A program made the translations under genes and the position numbers. A model generated the notes under the pieces. It was given only the letters and a program-made list of their open reading frames with translations, was not told where the DNA came from and made no database searches. A DNA stretch of 64,000 nucleotides from positions 1 through 64,000 of the forward strand of contig NZ_JAHKRO010000045.1 in the NCBI RefSeq assembly GCF_019396325.1. The letters are read 5' to 3'. Below, in pieces: positions 41,848-50,130 of this stretch; the first letter of the stretch is position 1; each line of letters opens with the position of its first letter. This stretch comes from Nonomuraea ceibae. Its GTDB lineage: Bacteria; Actinomycetota; Actinomycetes; Streptosporangiales; Streptosporangiaceae.

Positions 41848-43437
41848 ATGACTGACTTGCAGGACGCGCCACACATCCCGGACACCGGGCCGGGCAGCCG
41901 GCCGAAGACCCGCCCGATGACCGGCGCCGAGTACGTCGAGAGCCTGCGCGACGACCGGGCGATCTACCTGTACGGCGACCGCGTCTCGGACGTGACCGCG
42001 CACCCGGCGTTCCACAACCCGATCCGGATGACCGCCAGGCTCTACGACGCGCTGCACGACCCGGAGCGGCGCGGCGACCTCGTCGTGCCGACCGACACGG
42101 GCGGCGACGGCTTCACCCACAGCTTCTTCACCACCCCGCGCAGCGCCGACGACCTGGTGGCCAACCAGCGCGCCATCGCCGCGTGGGCGCGGATGAGCTA
42201 CGGCTGGATGGGCCGCAGCCCCGACTACAAGGCGGCCTTCCTCGGCACGCTGGGCGCCAACGCCGAGTTCTACGAGCCGTTCGCCGACAACGCGCGGCGC
42301 TGGTACCGGGAGTCGCAGGAGAAGGTCCTGTTCTGGAACCACGCGATCGTGCACCCGCCGGTGGACCGCAGCCGGCCGCCGGACGAGGTCGCCGACGTGT
42401 TCGTGCACGTGGAGAAGGAGACCGACGCCGGGCTCGTGGTGAGCGGGGCGAAGGTGGTGGCGACGGGGTCGGCGCTGACGCACTACAACTTCATCGCCCA
42501 CTACGGCCTGCCGATCAAGGACAAGAAGTTCGCGCTGGTGGCGACCATCCCGATGAACGCGCCGGGGCTGAAGCTGATCTGCCGGCCGTCCTACACCGCC
42601 GCGGCGACCGTGATGGGCAGCCCGTTCGACTACCCCCTGTCGTCGCGGCTGGACGAGAACGACACGATCCTCGTCCTGGACAAGGTGCTCATCCCCTGGG
42701 AGAACGTCTTCATCTACGGCCACCTCGGCAAGGTGCAGCTGTTCACCGGCCGCTCCGGCTTCCCCGAGCGCTTCACCTTCCACGGCTGCACCCGCCTGGC
42801 GGTCAAGCTGGAGTTCATCGCGGGCCTGCTGGCCAAGGCCGTGGAGATCACCGGCACCAAGGACTTCCGGGGCGTGCAGAGCCGCATCGGCGAGGTGCTG
42901 GCCTGGCGCAACCTGTTCTGGGGCCTGTCGGACGCGGCCGCGCGCAACCCCGTCGAGTGGCGCAACGGCGCGGTCCTGCCCAACCCGGAGTACGGCCTGG
43001 CCTACCGCTGGTTCATGCAGACCGGCTACCCCCGGGTCAAGGAGATCATCCACCAGGACATCGCCAGCGGCCTGATCTACATCAACTCCAGCGCCGAGGA
43101 CTTCAAGAACCCCGAGGTGCGGCCGTACCTGGACAAGTACCTGCGCGGCTCCGGCGGCATCGACTCGGTCGAGCGGATCAAGGTGATGAAGCTGCTCTGG
43201 GACGCCGTGGGCACCGAGTTCGGCGGCCGGCACGAGCTGTACGAGCGCAACTACGCCGGCAACCACGAGAACACCCGCGTGGAGCTGCTGGCCGCGCAGA
43301 CCGCCAGCGGCCAGGTGGACGGCTACAAGGCGTTCGTCGACCAGTGCCTGAGCGAGTACGACCTGGACGGCTGGACGGCGCCCGACCTGTCCTCCTTCGA
43401 GCACCTGCGCCAGGCGAAGAACGGCCTGCGCCACTGA
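41848..43437 (+). CDS. sgcC: FADH2-dependent phenol 3-hydroxylase, SgcC/HpaB type
   Basis: 529 residues. 4-hydroxyphenylacetate 3-monooxygenase (HpaB) family: MTGAEYVESLRDDRAIYLYG (about residues 19-38), the block FWNHAIVHPPVDRSRP (about residue 164) and RFTFHGCTRLAVKLEFIAGL are characteristic. In C-1027, SgcC adds the ring 3-hydroxyl to beta-tyrosine while it is tethered to the carrier protein, using FADH2 from a separate reductase. The same step is expected here; the flavoprotein at 23561 could supply the flavin. AGGGG before ATG 41848 fits. It is convergent with the aminomutase gene across a perfect terminator. Confidence 0.88.
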   Translation: MTDLQDAPHIPDTGPGSRPKTRPMTGAEYVESLRDDRAIYLYGDRVSDVTAHPAFHNPIRMTARLYDALHDPERRGDLVVPTDTGGDGFTHSFFTTPRSADDLVANQRAIAAWARMSYGWMGRSPDYKAAFLGTLGANAEFYEPFADNARRWYRESQEKVLFWNHAIVHPPVDRSRPPDEVADVFVHVEKETDAGLVVSGAKVVATGSALTHYNFIAHYGLPIKDKKFALVATIPMNAPGLKLICRPSYTAAATVMGSPFDYPLSSRLDENDTILVLDKVLIPWENVFIYGHLGKVQLFTGRSGFPERFTFHGCTRLAVKLEFIAGLLAKAVEITGTKDFRGVQSRIGEVLAWRNLFWGLSDAAARNPVEWRNGAVLPNPEYGLAYRWFMQTGYPRVKEIIHQDIASGLIYINSSAEDFKNPEVRPYLDKYLRGSGGIDSVERIKVMKLLWDAVGTEFGGRHELYERNYAGNHENTRVELLAAQTASGQVDGYKAFVDQCLSEYDLDGWTAPDLSSFEHLRQAKNGLRH

Positions 43438-43450
43438 GCGCCGAGCCCGC

Positions 43451-43491
43451 GAGAAAGCGCCCCCGGGATCACCTCCCGGGGGCGCTTTCTC
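43451..43491. terminator. Bidirectional terminator
   Basis: Perfect 18-bp stem, 43451-43468 with 43474-43491, loop TCACC, flanked by GAGAAAG/CTTTCTC, between convergent hydroxylase and aminomutase genes. Confidence 0.85.
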
Positions 43492-43509
43492 GTACGGGGT
43501 CCAGCGGGT

Positions 43510-45183
43510 CTAGCGGAGGGCGACGTCGGCCTGGACGACCGCGTCCAGGAACTCGCCCCGTGAGATCGCCGAGGCCACCAGCTCGATGTCGTCGGCCATG
43601 TACCGGTCCGCCTCCAGGACCGGCACGAGCGAGCGGACCCGCTCGTACGTGGCCCGCCCGGCCGGGCTGAGCCGGTCCGCGCGGCCCGACAGGTCCACGG
43701 CCTGGGCCGCGGCCAGGAACTCCACCGCGAGGATCCTGCTGTTGTTCTGCAGCACCCGGCGGGCGTTGCGGGCGGCGATCAAGCCCATGCTGACGACGTC
43801 CTGGTTGTCGCCGTTGGACGGCACGCTCTGGGTGCTGGCCGGGCCGATCGTCCGGTTCTCCGCGACCAGGGCGGTGGCGGGGTACTGGGCTCCCGCGAAC
43901 CCGCTGTTGAGGCCGGGGTCGCCGGCGACCAGGAACTCGGGCAGGCCGTTGCTGAGGTGGCGGTTGAGCAGCCGGTTGGTGCGCCGCTCGGAGAAGACGC
44001 CGAGCTGGGTGAGCGCGATCGTCAGGTAGTCCATGACGAAGGCGACCGGCTGGCCGTGGAAGTTGGCGCCGTGGAAGACCTCCTTGCCCTCGAAGACGAG
44101 GGGGTTGTCGTTGGAGGAGTTGAGCTCGGTGCGCAGCGTGGCGGCGGCGTGGTAGACCGTGTCGCGGACGGCGCCGACGACCTGCGGGATGGCCCGCAGC
44201 GTGTACGCCTTCTGCAGGTAGACCTCGGTCCGGTGGACGCCGTGCTCGGGCGCGTCGCCGTCCTTGCGGCGGCGCGGCGGCTCCCGGTCGCGCAGGATCG
44301 ACAGGCGCAGCGGGTCGACGCTGAGCGCCTGGCGCAGCTCGCTGTGCTCCACCGCCAGGCCGCTACCGCTGAGCAGGGCGCGCATGTTGGCGGCGACGTC
44401 GATCTGCCCCTGGTGGGGGCGGGCGATGTCGTGCCCGTCGGCCACGAACGGGCTGGTCGAGCCCTGCAGCACCTCGCAGATCAGCGCGGTGACGATCTCG
44501 GCCTGCCGGACCTGGTCGAGCGCCCGGGTGACGAGCAGGCAGCCGAGCCCGGTCATCGCCGAGGTGCCGTTGATGAGCGCCAGGCCCTCCTTGAACCGCA
44601 GTTGCAGCGGCTCGATGCCGAGCTCGCGCAGCACCGGCCCGGTCTCGGTGCGGCGGCCGTCGCGCAGCACGTACCCCTCGCCGATGAGCGTCGAGGCGAC
44701 GTGCGCCAGCGGCGCGAGGTCGCCGCTGGCGCCCAGCGACCCGATCTCGGGGATGGCGGGCGTGATGCCGAGGTTGAGGTAGAGCGCCATGCGTTCGAGC
44801 AGTTCGGGCCGGACCGCCGAGTAGCCCTTGGACAGGGCGTTGAGCCGGGCCGTGAGGACCGCCCGTGCCTCGTCCTCGGCGAAGATCGGGCCGACGCCGG
44901 CGCAGTGGCTGCGGACGAGGTTGGTCTGGAGCTGGATCTCGTTGGAGGTGTCGACGAGCATGTAGATCATCTCGCCGTAGCCGGTCGTCACGCCGTACAC
45001 GGGGATGCCACGTGCGATGACGTCCTCGAACAGCCGCCGGTTGGCCGCGACCTTGGCCAGGGCGGACGGGGCGACGCCGCAGGTGACCTGGTTCTCGGCG
45101 ATCAGCCGTACTGTCGGGACATCCAGGTTCTCCCCATCGAAGTCGACTGACGTCGAGGTCTCCACCAGTGTCACATCACTCAC
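43510..45183 (-). CDS. sgcC4: MIO-dependent L-tyrosine 2,3-aminomutase, SgcC4 type
   Basis: 557 residues. Converts L-tyrosine to beta-tyrosine through a methylideneimidazolone cofactor made from Ala152-Ser153-Gly154, visible in GSLGASGDLAPL. The catalytic tyrosine is Tyr63 in PVYGVTTGYGEM. With GTG 45183 as start, both residue numbers coincide with those reported for SgcC4, which supports this start over ATG 45207. Further matches include NSSNDNPLVFEGKE and QSVPSNGDNQDVVSMGL. Compared with SgcC4 as I remember it, about 20 extra residues lie near positions 295-320 (SVDPLRLSILRDREPPRRRK). The start codon overlaps the NRPS stop. Confidence 0.93.
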   Translation of the reverse strand: MSDVTLVETSTSVDFDGENLDVPTVRLIAENQVTCGVAPSALAKVAANRRLFEDVIARGIPVYGVTTGYGEMIYMLVDTSNEIQLQTNLVRSHCAGVGPIFAEDEARAVLTARLNALSKGYSAVRPELLERMALYLNLGITPAIPEIGSLGASGDLAPLAHVASTLIGEGYVLRDGRRTETGPVLRELGIEPLQLRFKEGLALINGTSAMTGLGCLLVTRALDQVRQAEIVTALICEVLQGSTSPFVADGHDIARPHQGQIDVAANMRALLSGSGLAVEHSELRQALSVDPLRLSILRDREPPRRRKDGDAPEHGVHRTEVYLQKAYTLRAIPQVVGAVRDTVYHAAATLRTELNSSNDNPLVFEGKEVFHGANFHGQPVAFVMDYLTIALTQLGVFSERRTNRLLNRHLSNGLPEFLVAGDPGLNSGFAGAQYPATALVAENRTIGPASTQSVPSNGDNQDVVSMGLIAARNARRVLQNNSRILAVEFLAAAQAVDLSGRADRLSPAGRATYERVRSLVPVLEADRYMADDIELVASAISRGEFLDAVVQADVALR

Positions 45184-48100
45184 CCGCCATAGATTGGTTG
45201 ACAGCATCAGCGGAAAGCGCGTGCGCGCTGACCTGAGCGGCCAGGCCGTTCAGGGTGGGGTTGGCGAAGAACTCCCACAGGGGGATCTCCACGCCGAACC
45301 TGTCACGCACGCGATCGAGCAGGCGGGGCACCATGAGCGAGTGCCCGCCCACCGCGAAGAAGGGGTCCCCGTCGCCGTCCGGCTCGGCGCCCAGGACGTC
45401 TGACCAGATGGCGGCCAGTTCGAGCTCGGCCGGCGTCCGCGCGCTCCGGTTCGCGCCGCCCGCGGGCAGCGCCGGCAGCATCCGCCGGTCGATCTTGCCG
45501 CCGACGTTGCGGGGCAGCGCGCCGACCGTCCTGACCGACAGGGGCAGCGTGCTCTTGCCGAACCGGGCGCGCAGCGTGGCCCGCAGGTCGGCGGCCCGCA
45601 CCTCCGCCTCGCCCGCCGCCGTGCGGTTCGGCACGACGTAGGCGACCAGGCGGGTGACCCAGCCGTCGGGGCCGCTCACCGGGACGACCGCGCACTCGGC
45701 GACCGCCTCGTTCCGGTTCAGCGCGTCCTCGACCTCGGCCAGCTCGACGCGGGTGCCGTGGAACTTGATCTGGGAGTCGCCGCGCCCGCGGAACTCCAGC
45801 AGGCCGTCCCACCGCAGGCGGCCGAGGTCGCCGGTGCGGTAGAAGCGGCCGAAGCCGGACCCGCACGCCTGGAGGTGGTAGACGGGCTCGAAGGGCCGCG
45901 TGTCCGCGCCCGCGCCCGCGTAGCCGAGCGCGACGTACGGGCTCCTGACCACCAGATGCCCGGTGACGCCGGGCGGGCAGGGCCGGTCCCAGTCGTCCAG
46001 CACGACGACCTGGCGGCCGGGGATGGACGTGCCGATCGGCGTCATGCCGGGCACCGGGCCGGTCACCTCGTACCAGGTCGCCAGGATCGTCTCGGTGGCG
46101 CCGTACAGGTTCGCCAGCCGGACGGCGGGCAGGGCCGCGCGCAGGTCGGCGGCCAGCTCGCCGGGCAGCGGCTCACCGGCGAGCAGCAGGCAGCCGAGCG
46201 AGAGCGAGCGGCCGGCGCCGTCGGCGGTGATCGCGTCGAGGAGCTTGCGCGCGAAGCTCGGCACGGTCTGCAGCAGCGTGATGCGCTCGTCGGCGAGCCA
46301 GGCGGCCAGCTTCTCCGGGTTCGCCCTGATCCGCTCGGGGACCGGGCAGAGCGTCGCGCCGCCGGTCAGCGCGGCGAACGTCTCGACGAGCGCGGCGTCG
46401 TAGCCGGGCGCGGCCCACTGGGCGACGCGGGCGCCCGGCCGCATCCGGAACTCGGTGGCCAGCCAGGTGGCGAACTGGGCGAGGCTGCCGTGCGACTGGA
46501 TGATGCCCTTGGGCCTGCCGGTCGAGCCGGAGGTGTAGGCGACGTAGGCGGGCGCGGTGGTCATGGGGGTGACCAGGGCGGCCGGGCGGGCGGGGACGCC
46601 GAGTGCGGTGACGTCGACGACGGTTCCGCCGAGCTCGTCCTCGTACCAGCGGATCAGGTCGTCGGACCGGCCCTCGGTGAGCACGCAGGCGGGCCGCAGC
46701 TCGGCGAGCACGGCCTTGCCCCGCTCGCCCGCGTCGCCGGTGGCCAGGCAGGTGAGCCTGGCGCCGGCGCCGAGCGTGCCGAGCACGGCGGCGACCTGGG
46801 CGGGGCCCGGCGCCATCCGGACGACCACGGAGGCGTCCCCGAGAGGCCCGGCTGCGGATTCTGTGGCAAGCCCGGCGGTGGACCCGGCGGGTTCGCCGGG
46901 GGGTGCGTCGGCGGGCAGCGCGCGCAGGGCGGTGATGACGGCCGAGGCGCGCGCGTCCAGCTCGCGGAAGGTCAGCGCGGCGTCCGGCCAGTCCACCGCG
47001 ACCGCGTCCGGGGTGCGGGTGGCGCGGGCGCGCACGAGCTCGGGCACGGACGGCAGCAGCGGGTCGAGCACCCCCGTCCGGTCAGCCTCGCGCACCCGGG
47101 CGCGGGTGCGGGCGTAGTCCTCCAGCGGGATCTGGTCGGCGGGCAGGTCCGGGGCGCGCAGGGCGATGGCCAGGAACGTGCGGAGCTGGTCGAGAAGCTG
47201 CCCGGCTGACTCGTCCTCGTACAGGCTGTCGCGGTAGGTCAGCTCCCCGGTGAGGCCGGAGCCGACGTGCTCGACCGTGAGGCACAGGTCGGTCCTGGCC
47301 GAGCCCGCGCGCGGCCGCACCGGGCGCACCTCGGCGTCACCCAGGACGGGCAGCGGCTCGGCCTCGTCGCGGTAGTCGAACAGCACGTCGCACAGCGGCA
47401 TCCGGCGCGGGTCCCGCTCCAGCCGCAGCGCCTGCACCAGCCGGTCGTAGGGGACGATCCGGCGCTGGTAGGCGTGCGCCACGGCCTTGGCCACCCGGCG
47501 CACCGCCTGCCGGAACGTGATCCCGCCGGACAGGTCGGCGCACAGCACCACGTGGTTGCGGAACGGGCCGACGAGCGCGCCGGTGCGCACCGCGGGCCGC
47601 AGGTTGACGGGGGCGCCGACGGCCACCCGGTCCTCGCCGCTGTGGCGGCGCAGCAGGCACAGGAACGCGGCCAGCAGCACCGCGGGGGCGCTGACCCGTT
47701 CCTCACGGGACAGCTCGGCGACGGCCTGCCCGAGCGCGGGCGCCCAGCTGAAGGAAACCGCCCCGCCGCCGAAGGACGGCCCGTCGGGACGGGGCCGGTC
47801 GGCGGGCGGCGCCGGGGAGGCGGGCGGCGGCGTCAGGTGCCCGGTCCACCAGCGCAGCAGCCCGTGGAACTCGGGCGTGTGCCCCTGGTCGCGCTGCCAG
47901 CGGGCGTAGGAGGCGTACTGGAGCCCCTCGGGCGGCGGCGGCACCCGCTGGTCGGCGTAGCCGTCGGAGAGCTCGTCGAGCAGCGTGGGAAGCGACCACT
48001 CGTCGGCGACGGCCTCGTGCAGCCGCAGCACGAGCAGGTGGCCGCCGTCGGCCGGCCGGGCCACGGTGAGCTGCGCGAGCGGGCCGTCCTCCAGGTCGAG

Positions 48101-48421
48101 CGGGGTGCGCGCGAGGTCGGCGCAGAGCTGCTCGGCCGTGGCGCCGGGGGCGTCGAGCTCGGTGAAGGCGTGCGGGTGGCAGTCGCCGGCGATCTCCTGC
48201 ACGGGCAGCCCGCCGTCGTCCACGAGCGTGGTGCGCAGGATCTCGTGCCGCAGCACGACCCCCCGCCAGGCGGCGCGGAGCGCGGGCACGTCGAGTTCGC
48301 CGGTCGTTCGGTAGGCGCGGAGCATCGTGTAGGCGGGTGAATCCGGGACCAGTTTCTGCAGGAACCATGCCTGGTCCTGCAGCCACGAGGTCGCCGCTCT
48401 CTTGACACCGGACTTCCTCAC
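45176..48421 (-). CDS. NRPS module C-A-PCP with a degenerate condensation domain
   Basis: About 1081 residues from GTG 48421. Adenylation domain (roughly residues 430-960) shows A3 TSGSTGRPKG, A5 NLYGATE, A7 YRTGDLG and A10 GGKID; the carrier domain near the end has FFAVGGHSLMVPRLL. It should load beta-tyrosine, like SgcC1 plus SgcC2 of C-1027. The N-terminal condensation domain is altered: HHxxxDG reads HEAVADE, losing the second, catalytic histidine, so it is probably inactive. The start is uncertain. An ATG at 48457 and a TTG at 48511 are in frame, but an operator-like element overlaps 48457. No good ribosome site marks any of them. Confidence 0.85.
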   Translation of the reverse strand: MRKSGVKRAATSWLQDQAWFLQKLVPDSPAYTMLRAYRTTGELDVPALRAAWRGVVLRHEILRTTLVDDGGLPVQEIAGDCHPHAFTELDAPGATAEQLCADLARTPLDLEDGPLAQLTVARPADGGHLLVLRLHEAVADEWSLPTLLDELSDGYADQRVPPPPEGLQYASYARWQRDQGHTPEFHGLLRWWTGHLTPPPASPAPPADRPRPDGPSFGGGAVSFSWAPALGQAVAELSREERVSAPAVLLAAFLCLLRRHSGEDRVAVGAPVNLRPAVRTGALVGPFRNHVVLCADLSGGITFRQAVRRVAKAVAHAYQRRIVPYDRLVQALRLERDPRRMPLCDVLFDYRDEAEPLPVLGDAEVRPVRPRAGSARTDLCLTVEHVGSGLTGELTYRDSLYEDESAGQLLDQLRTFLAIALRAPDLPADQIPLEDYARTRARVREADRTGVLDPLLPSVPELVRARATRTPDAVAVDWPDAALTFRELDARASAVITALRALPADAPPGEPAGSTAGLATESAAGPLGDASVVVRMAPGPAQVAAVLGTLGAGARLTCLATGDAGERGKAVLAELRPACVLTEGRSDDLIRWYEDELGGTVVDVTALGVPARPAALVTPMTTAPAYVAYTSGSTGRPKGIIQSHGSLAQFATWLATEFRMRPGARVAQWAAPGYDAALVETFAALTGGATLCPVPERIRANPEKLAAWLADERITLLQTVPSFARKLLDAITADGAGRSLSLGCLLLAGEPLPGELAADLRAALPAVRLANLYGATETILATWYEVTGPVPGMTPIGTSIPGRQVVVLDDWDRPCPPGVTGHLVVRSPYVALGYAGAGADTRPFEPVYHLQACGSGFGRFYRTGDLGRLRWDGLLEFRGRGDSQIKFHGTRVELAEVEDALNRNEAVAECAVVPVSGPDGWVTRLVAYVVPNRTAAGEAEVRAADLRATLRARFGKSTLPLSVRTVGALPRNVGGKIDRRMLPALPAGGANRSARTPAELELAAIWSDVLGAEPDGDGDPFFAVGGHSLMVPRLLDRVRDRFGVEIPLWEFFANPTLNGLAAQVSAHALSADAVNQSMAGE

Positions 48422-48454
48422 CACGACATCGTCAGCTCGGGCCGCCCCCTGGGG

Positions 48455-48471
48455 CATCTCTTGACGTGCTG
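48455..48471 (-). promoter_or_regulatory. Operator-like 17-bp element before the NRPS gene, weaker copy
   Basis: Minus strand CAGCACGTCAAGAGATG, 33 bp before GTG 48421. It is closer to the start codon than other copies, so either the true start lies still further downstream or this copy is fortuitous. Confidence 0.35.
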
Positions 48472-48485
48472 CGTTGCTCCGGGCT

Positions 48486-48518
48486 GGCAGGAAACAGCGC
48501 CGGGAAGACAACTTGCTG
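48486..48518 (+). promoter_or_regulatory. Second bipartite element before the 3-hydroxyanthranilate operon
   Basis: GGCAGGAAAC at 48486-48495 and ACAACTTGCTG at 48508-48518, 33 bp end to end, 160 bp before the start at 48679. Confidence 0.4.
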
Positions 48519-48557
48519 CCACGCTCCCGCCTTGTTCCGGGTCATCCCCGATCGCAG

Positions 48558-48573
48558 TCTCTTACGTAAGAGA
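48558..48573. promoter_or_regulatory. 16-bp perfect palindrome, possible operator
   Basis: TCTCTTACGTAAGAGA is a perfect palindrome in the space between the divergent NRPS and dehydrogenase genes. It is unusually AT-rich for this DNA and of the size bound by dimeric TetR- or GntR-type regulators. A TTGACA hexamer follows at 48586-48591, without a clear -10 box. Confidence 0.5.
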
Positions 48574-48678
48574 AAGACCCGGAAATTGACAGACCCGCAC
48601 CTCGGCAATTGTGCGGGGAAAGGCGGCTGAGTTCATCATGCACATTCATTTGACGCGATTCTCCGCCGGGAGCTCCTG

Positions 48679-49443
48679 ATGGTGGCGCTGGTCACCGGAG
48701 CCGCCGGCGGCATCGGGGCGGCGATCGCGCGGACGCTGGGAGAGGAGGGCATCGCGGTGGCCGCCCTGGACCGGGACGAGGCCGGGCTGAGGGAGCTGGC
48801 CGGGAAGCTGGAGGCCGACGGGCTGCGGGTGGCGGCGTTCCCCGTGGACGTCGCCTCCAGCGCCCAGGTGGAGGCGGTGGTCGAGGCGGCCGAGCGGCTG
48901 CTCGGGCCGGTCACCAAGCTGGTCAACGCCGCGGGGGTGCTGCGCACCGGCCGGGCGGTGACGATGTCGGACGCCGACTGGGCGGCCACGTTCGCGGTCA
49001 ACGTCGACGGCGTCTTCCACGTCTCCAGGGCGGTCGTGTCCCGGATGGTGCCGCGGCGGGCGGGCGCGGTCGTCACCGTCGCCTCCAACGCGGCGCTGGT
49101 CGCCCGCGCCGACATGGCCGCCTACGCCGCCTCCAAGGCCGCGGCCACGGCGTTCACGAAGTCCCTGGGCCTGGAGGTGGCCGGGTACGGGATCCGCTGC
49201 AACGTGGTGACGCCGGGCTCGGTCGACACCCCGATGCTCTCGGCGCTGTGGAGCGACCACGACCGGGCGTTGCGCTCGTCGATCGAGGGCAAGCCGCGCG
49301 CCTACCGCACCGGCATCCCCCTCGGAAAGGTCGCCAGCCCGGCCGACATCGCGCACACGGTCGCATTCCTGCTCTCCGAAAAGGCAAGCCACATCACGCT
49401 TCAGCACCTGACGGTGGACGGGGGCGCCGCACTGGGCGCCTGA
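48679..49443 (+). CDS. EntA/DhbA-like short-chain dehydrogenase, predicted 2,3-dihydro-3-hydroxyanthranilate dehydrogenase
   Basis: 254 residues. Classical SDR with TGAAGGIGAAIA (residues 6-17), NAAG (about residue 88) and YAASK (about residues 151-155). The end, SHITLQHLTVDGGAALGA, is that of 2,3-dihydro-2,3-dihydroxybenzoate dehydrogenases. Because the next genes encode PhzD- and PhzE-like enzymes, the substrate is probably trans-2,3-dihydro-3-hydroxyanthranilate, and the product 3-hydroxyanthranilate. It is the first gene of a five-gene operon. GGGAG before ATG 48679 is good. Confidence 0.82.
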   Translation: MVALVTGAAGGIGAAIARTLGEEGIAVAALDRDEAGLRELAGKLEADGLRVAAFPVDVASSAQVEAVVEAAERLLGPVTKLVNAAGVLRTGRAVTMSDADWAATFAVNVDGVFHVSRAVVSRMVPRRAGAVVTVASNAALVARADMAAYAASKAAATAFTKSLGLEVAGYGIRCNVVTPGSVDTPMLSALWSDHDRALRSSIEGKPRAYRTGIPLGKVASPADIAHTVAFLLSEKASHITLQHLTVDGGAALGA

Positions 49444-49476
49444 ATTTCTTCATCGCACAACCAGATTGAGGCAACA

Positions 49477-50130
49477 ATGATCGGGATTCCTGCTATTACG
49501 CCTTATCCGATGCCGGACTCCGGCGAACTACCGGCCAACACGGCGCGGTGGACCGTTTCCCCGGAGCGGGCCGTTCTCCTGTTGCACGACATGCAGCATT
49601 TCTTCTTGGATGCCTTTCCCGCGGGCGAGGCCCCGGTGACGGATCTCGTCAGGAACGCGGCCGCGCTGCGCGAGCGGTGCGCCGCCGCCGGCATCCCCGT
49701 CGCCTACACCACGCAGCCCGGCGGGATGTCCGACCGGCAGCGGGGACTGCTCAGGGACTTCTGGGGACCCGGCATGACCACCGGCGCGGAGCATCGCGGC
49801 GTCGTGGACCCGGTGGCGCCCGGGCCGGACGACTGGATCATCGTCAAACGGCGCTACAGCGCCTTCCACCAGTCGCCGCTGCTGTGGATGCTGCGTGACA
49901 GCGGGCGCGACCAGTTGATCATCTCGGGGGTGTACGCGCACATCGGCGTGCTGATGACGGCCGTGGACGCCTACTCCCACGACGTCCAGCCGTTCCTGGT
50001 GGCCGACGCCGTCGCCGACTTCACCGCCGAGGACCACCTCATGACGCTGCGGTACGTGGCCGGGCGGTGCGGCATGGTCGCCACGACCAAGGAGCTCCTG
50101 ACCGATCTCGCGCGAGGAGGGCGGCCATGA
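49477..50130 (+). CDS. phzD: PhzD-like isochorismatase
   Basis: 217 residues. The N-terminus (IPAITPYPMPDSGELPAN) is very close to PhzD. Catalytic Asp in LLLHDMQHFF (about residue 38), Lys in IIVKRRYSAF (about residue 125) and GVYAHIGV (about residue 151) match the isochorismatase active site. PhzD removes pyruvate from 2-amino-2-deoxyisochorismate to give dihydro-hydroxyanthranilate, in phenazine and 3-hydroxyanthranilate pathways. Its stop overlaps the start of the PhzE-like gene (ATGA), coupling the two proteins of successive steps. Confidence 0.88.
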   Translation: MIGIPAITPYPMPDSGELPANTARWTVSPERAVLLLHDMQHFFLDAFPAGEAPVTDLVRNAAALRERCAAAGIPVAYTTQPGGMSDRQRGLLRDFWGPGMTTGAEHRGVVDPVAPGPDDWIIVKRRYSAFHQSPLLWMLRDSGRDQLIISGVYAHIGVLMTAVDAYSHDVQPFLVADAVADFTAEDHLMTLRYVAGRCGMVATTKELLTDLARGGRP

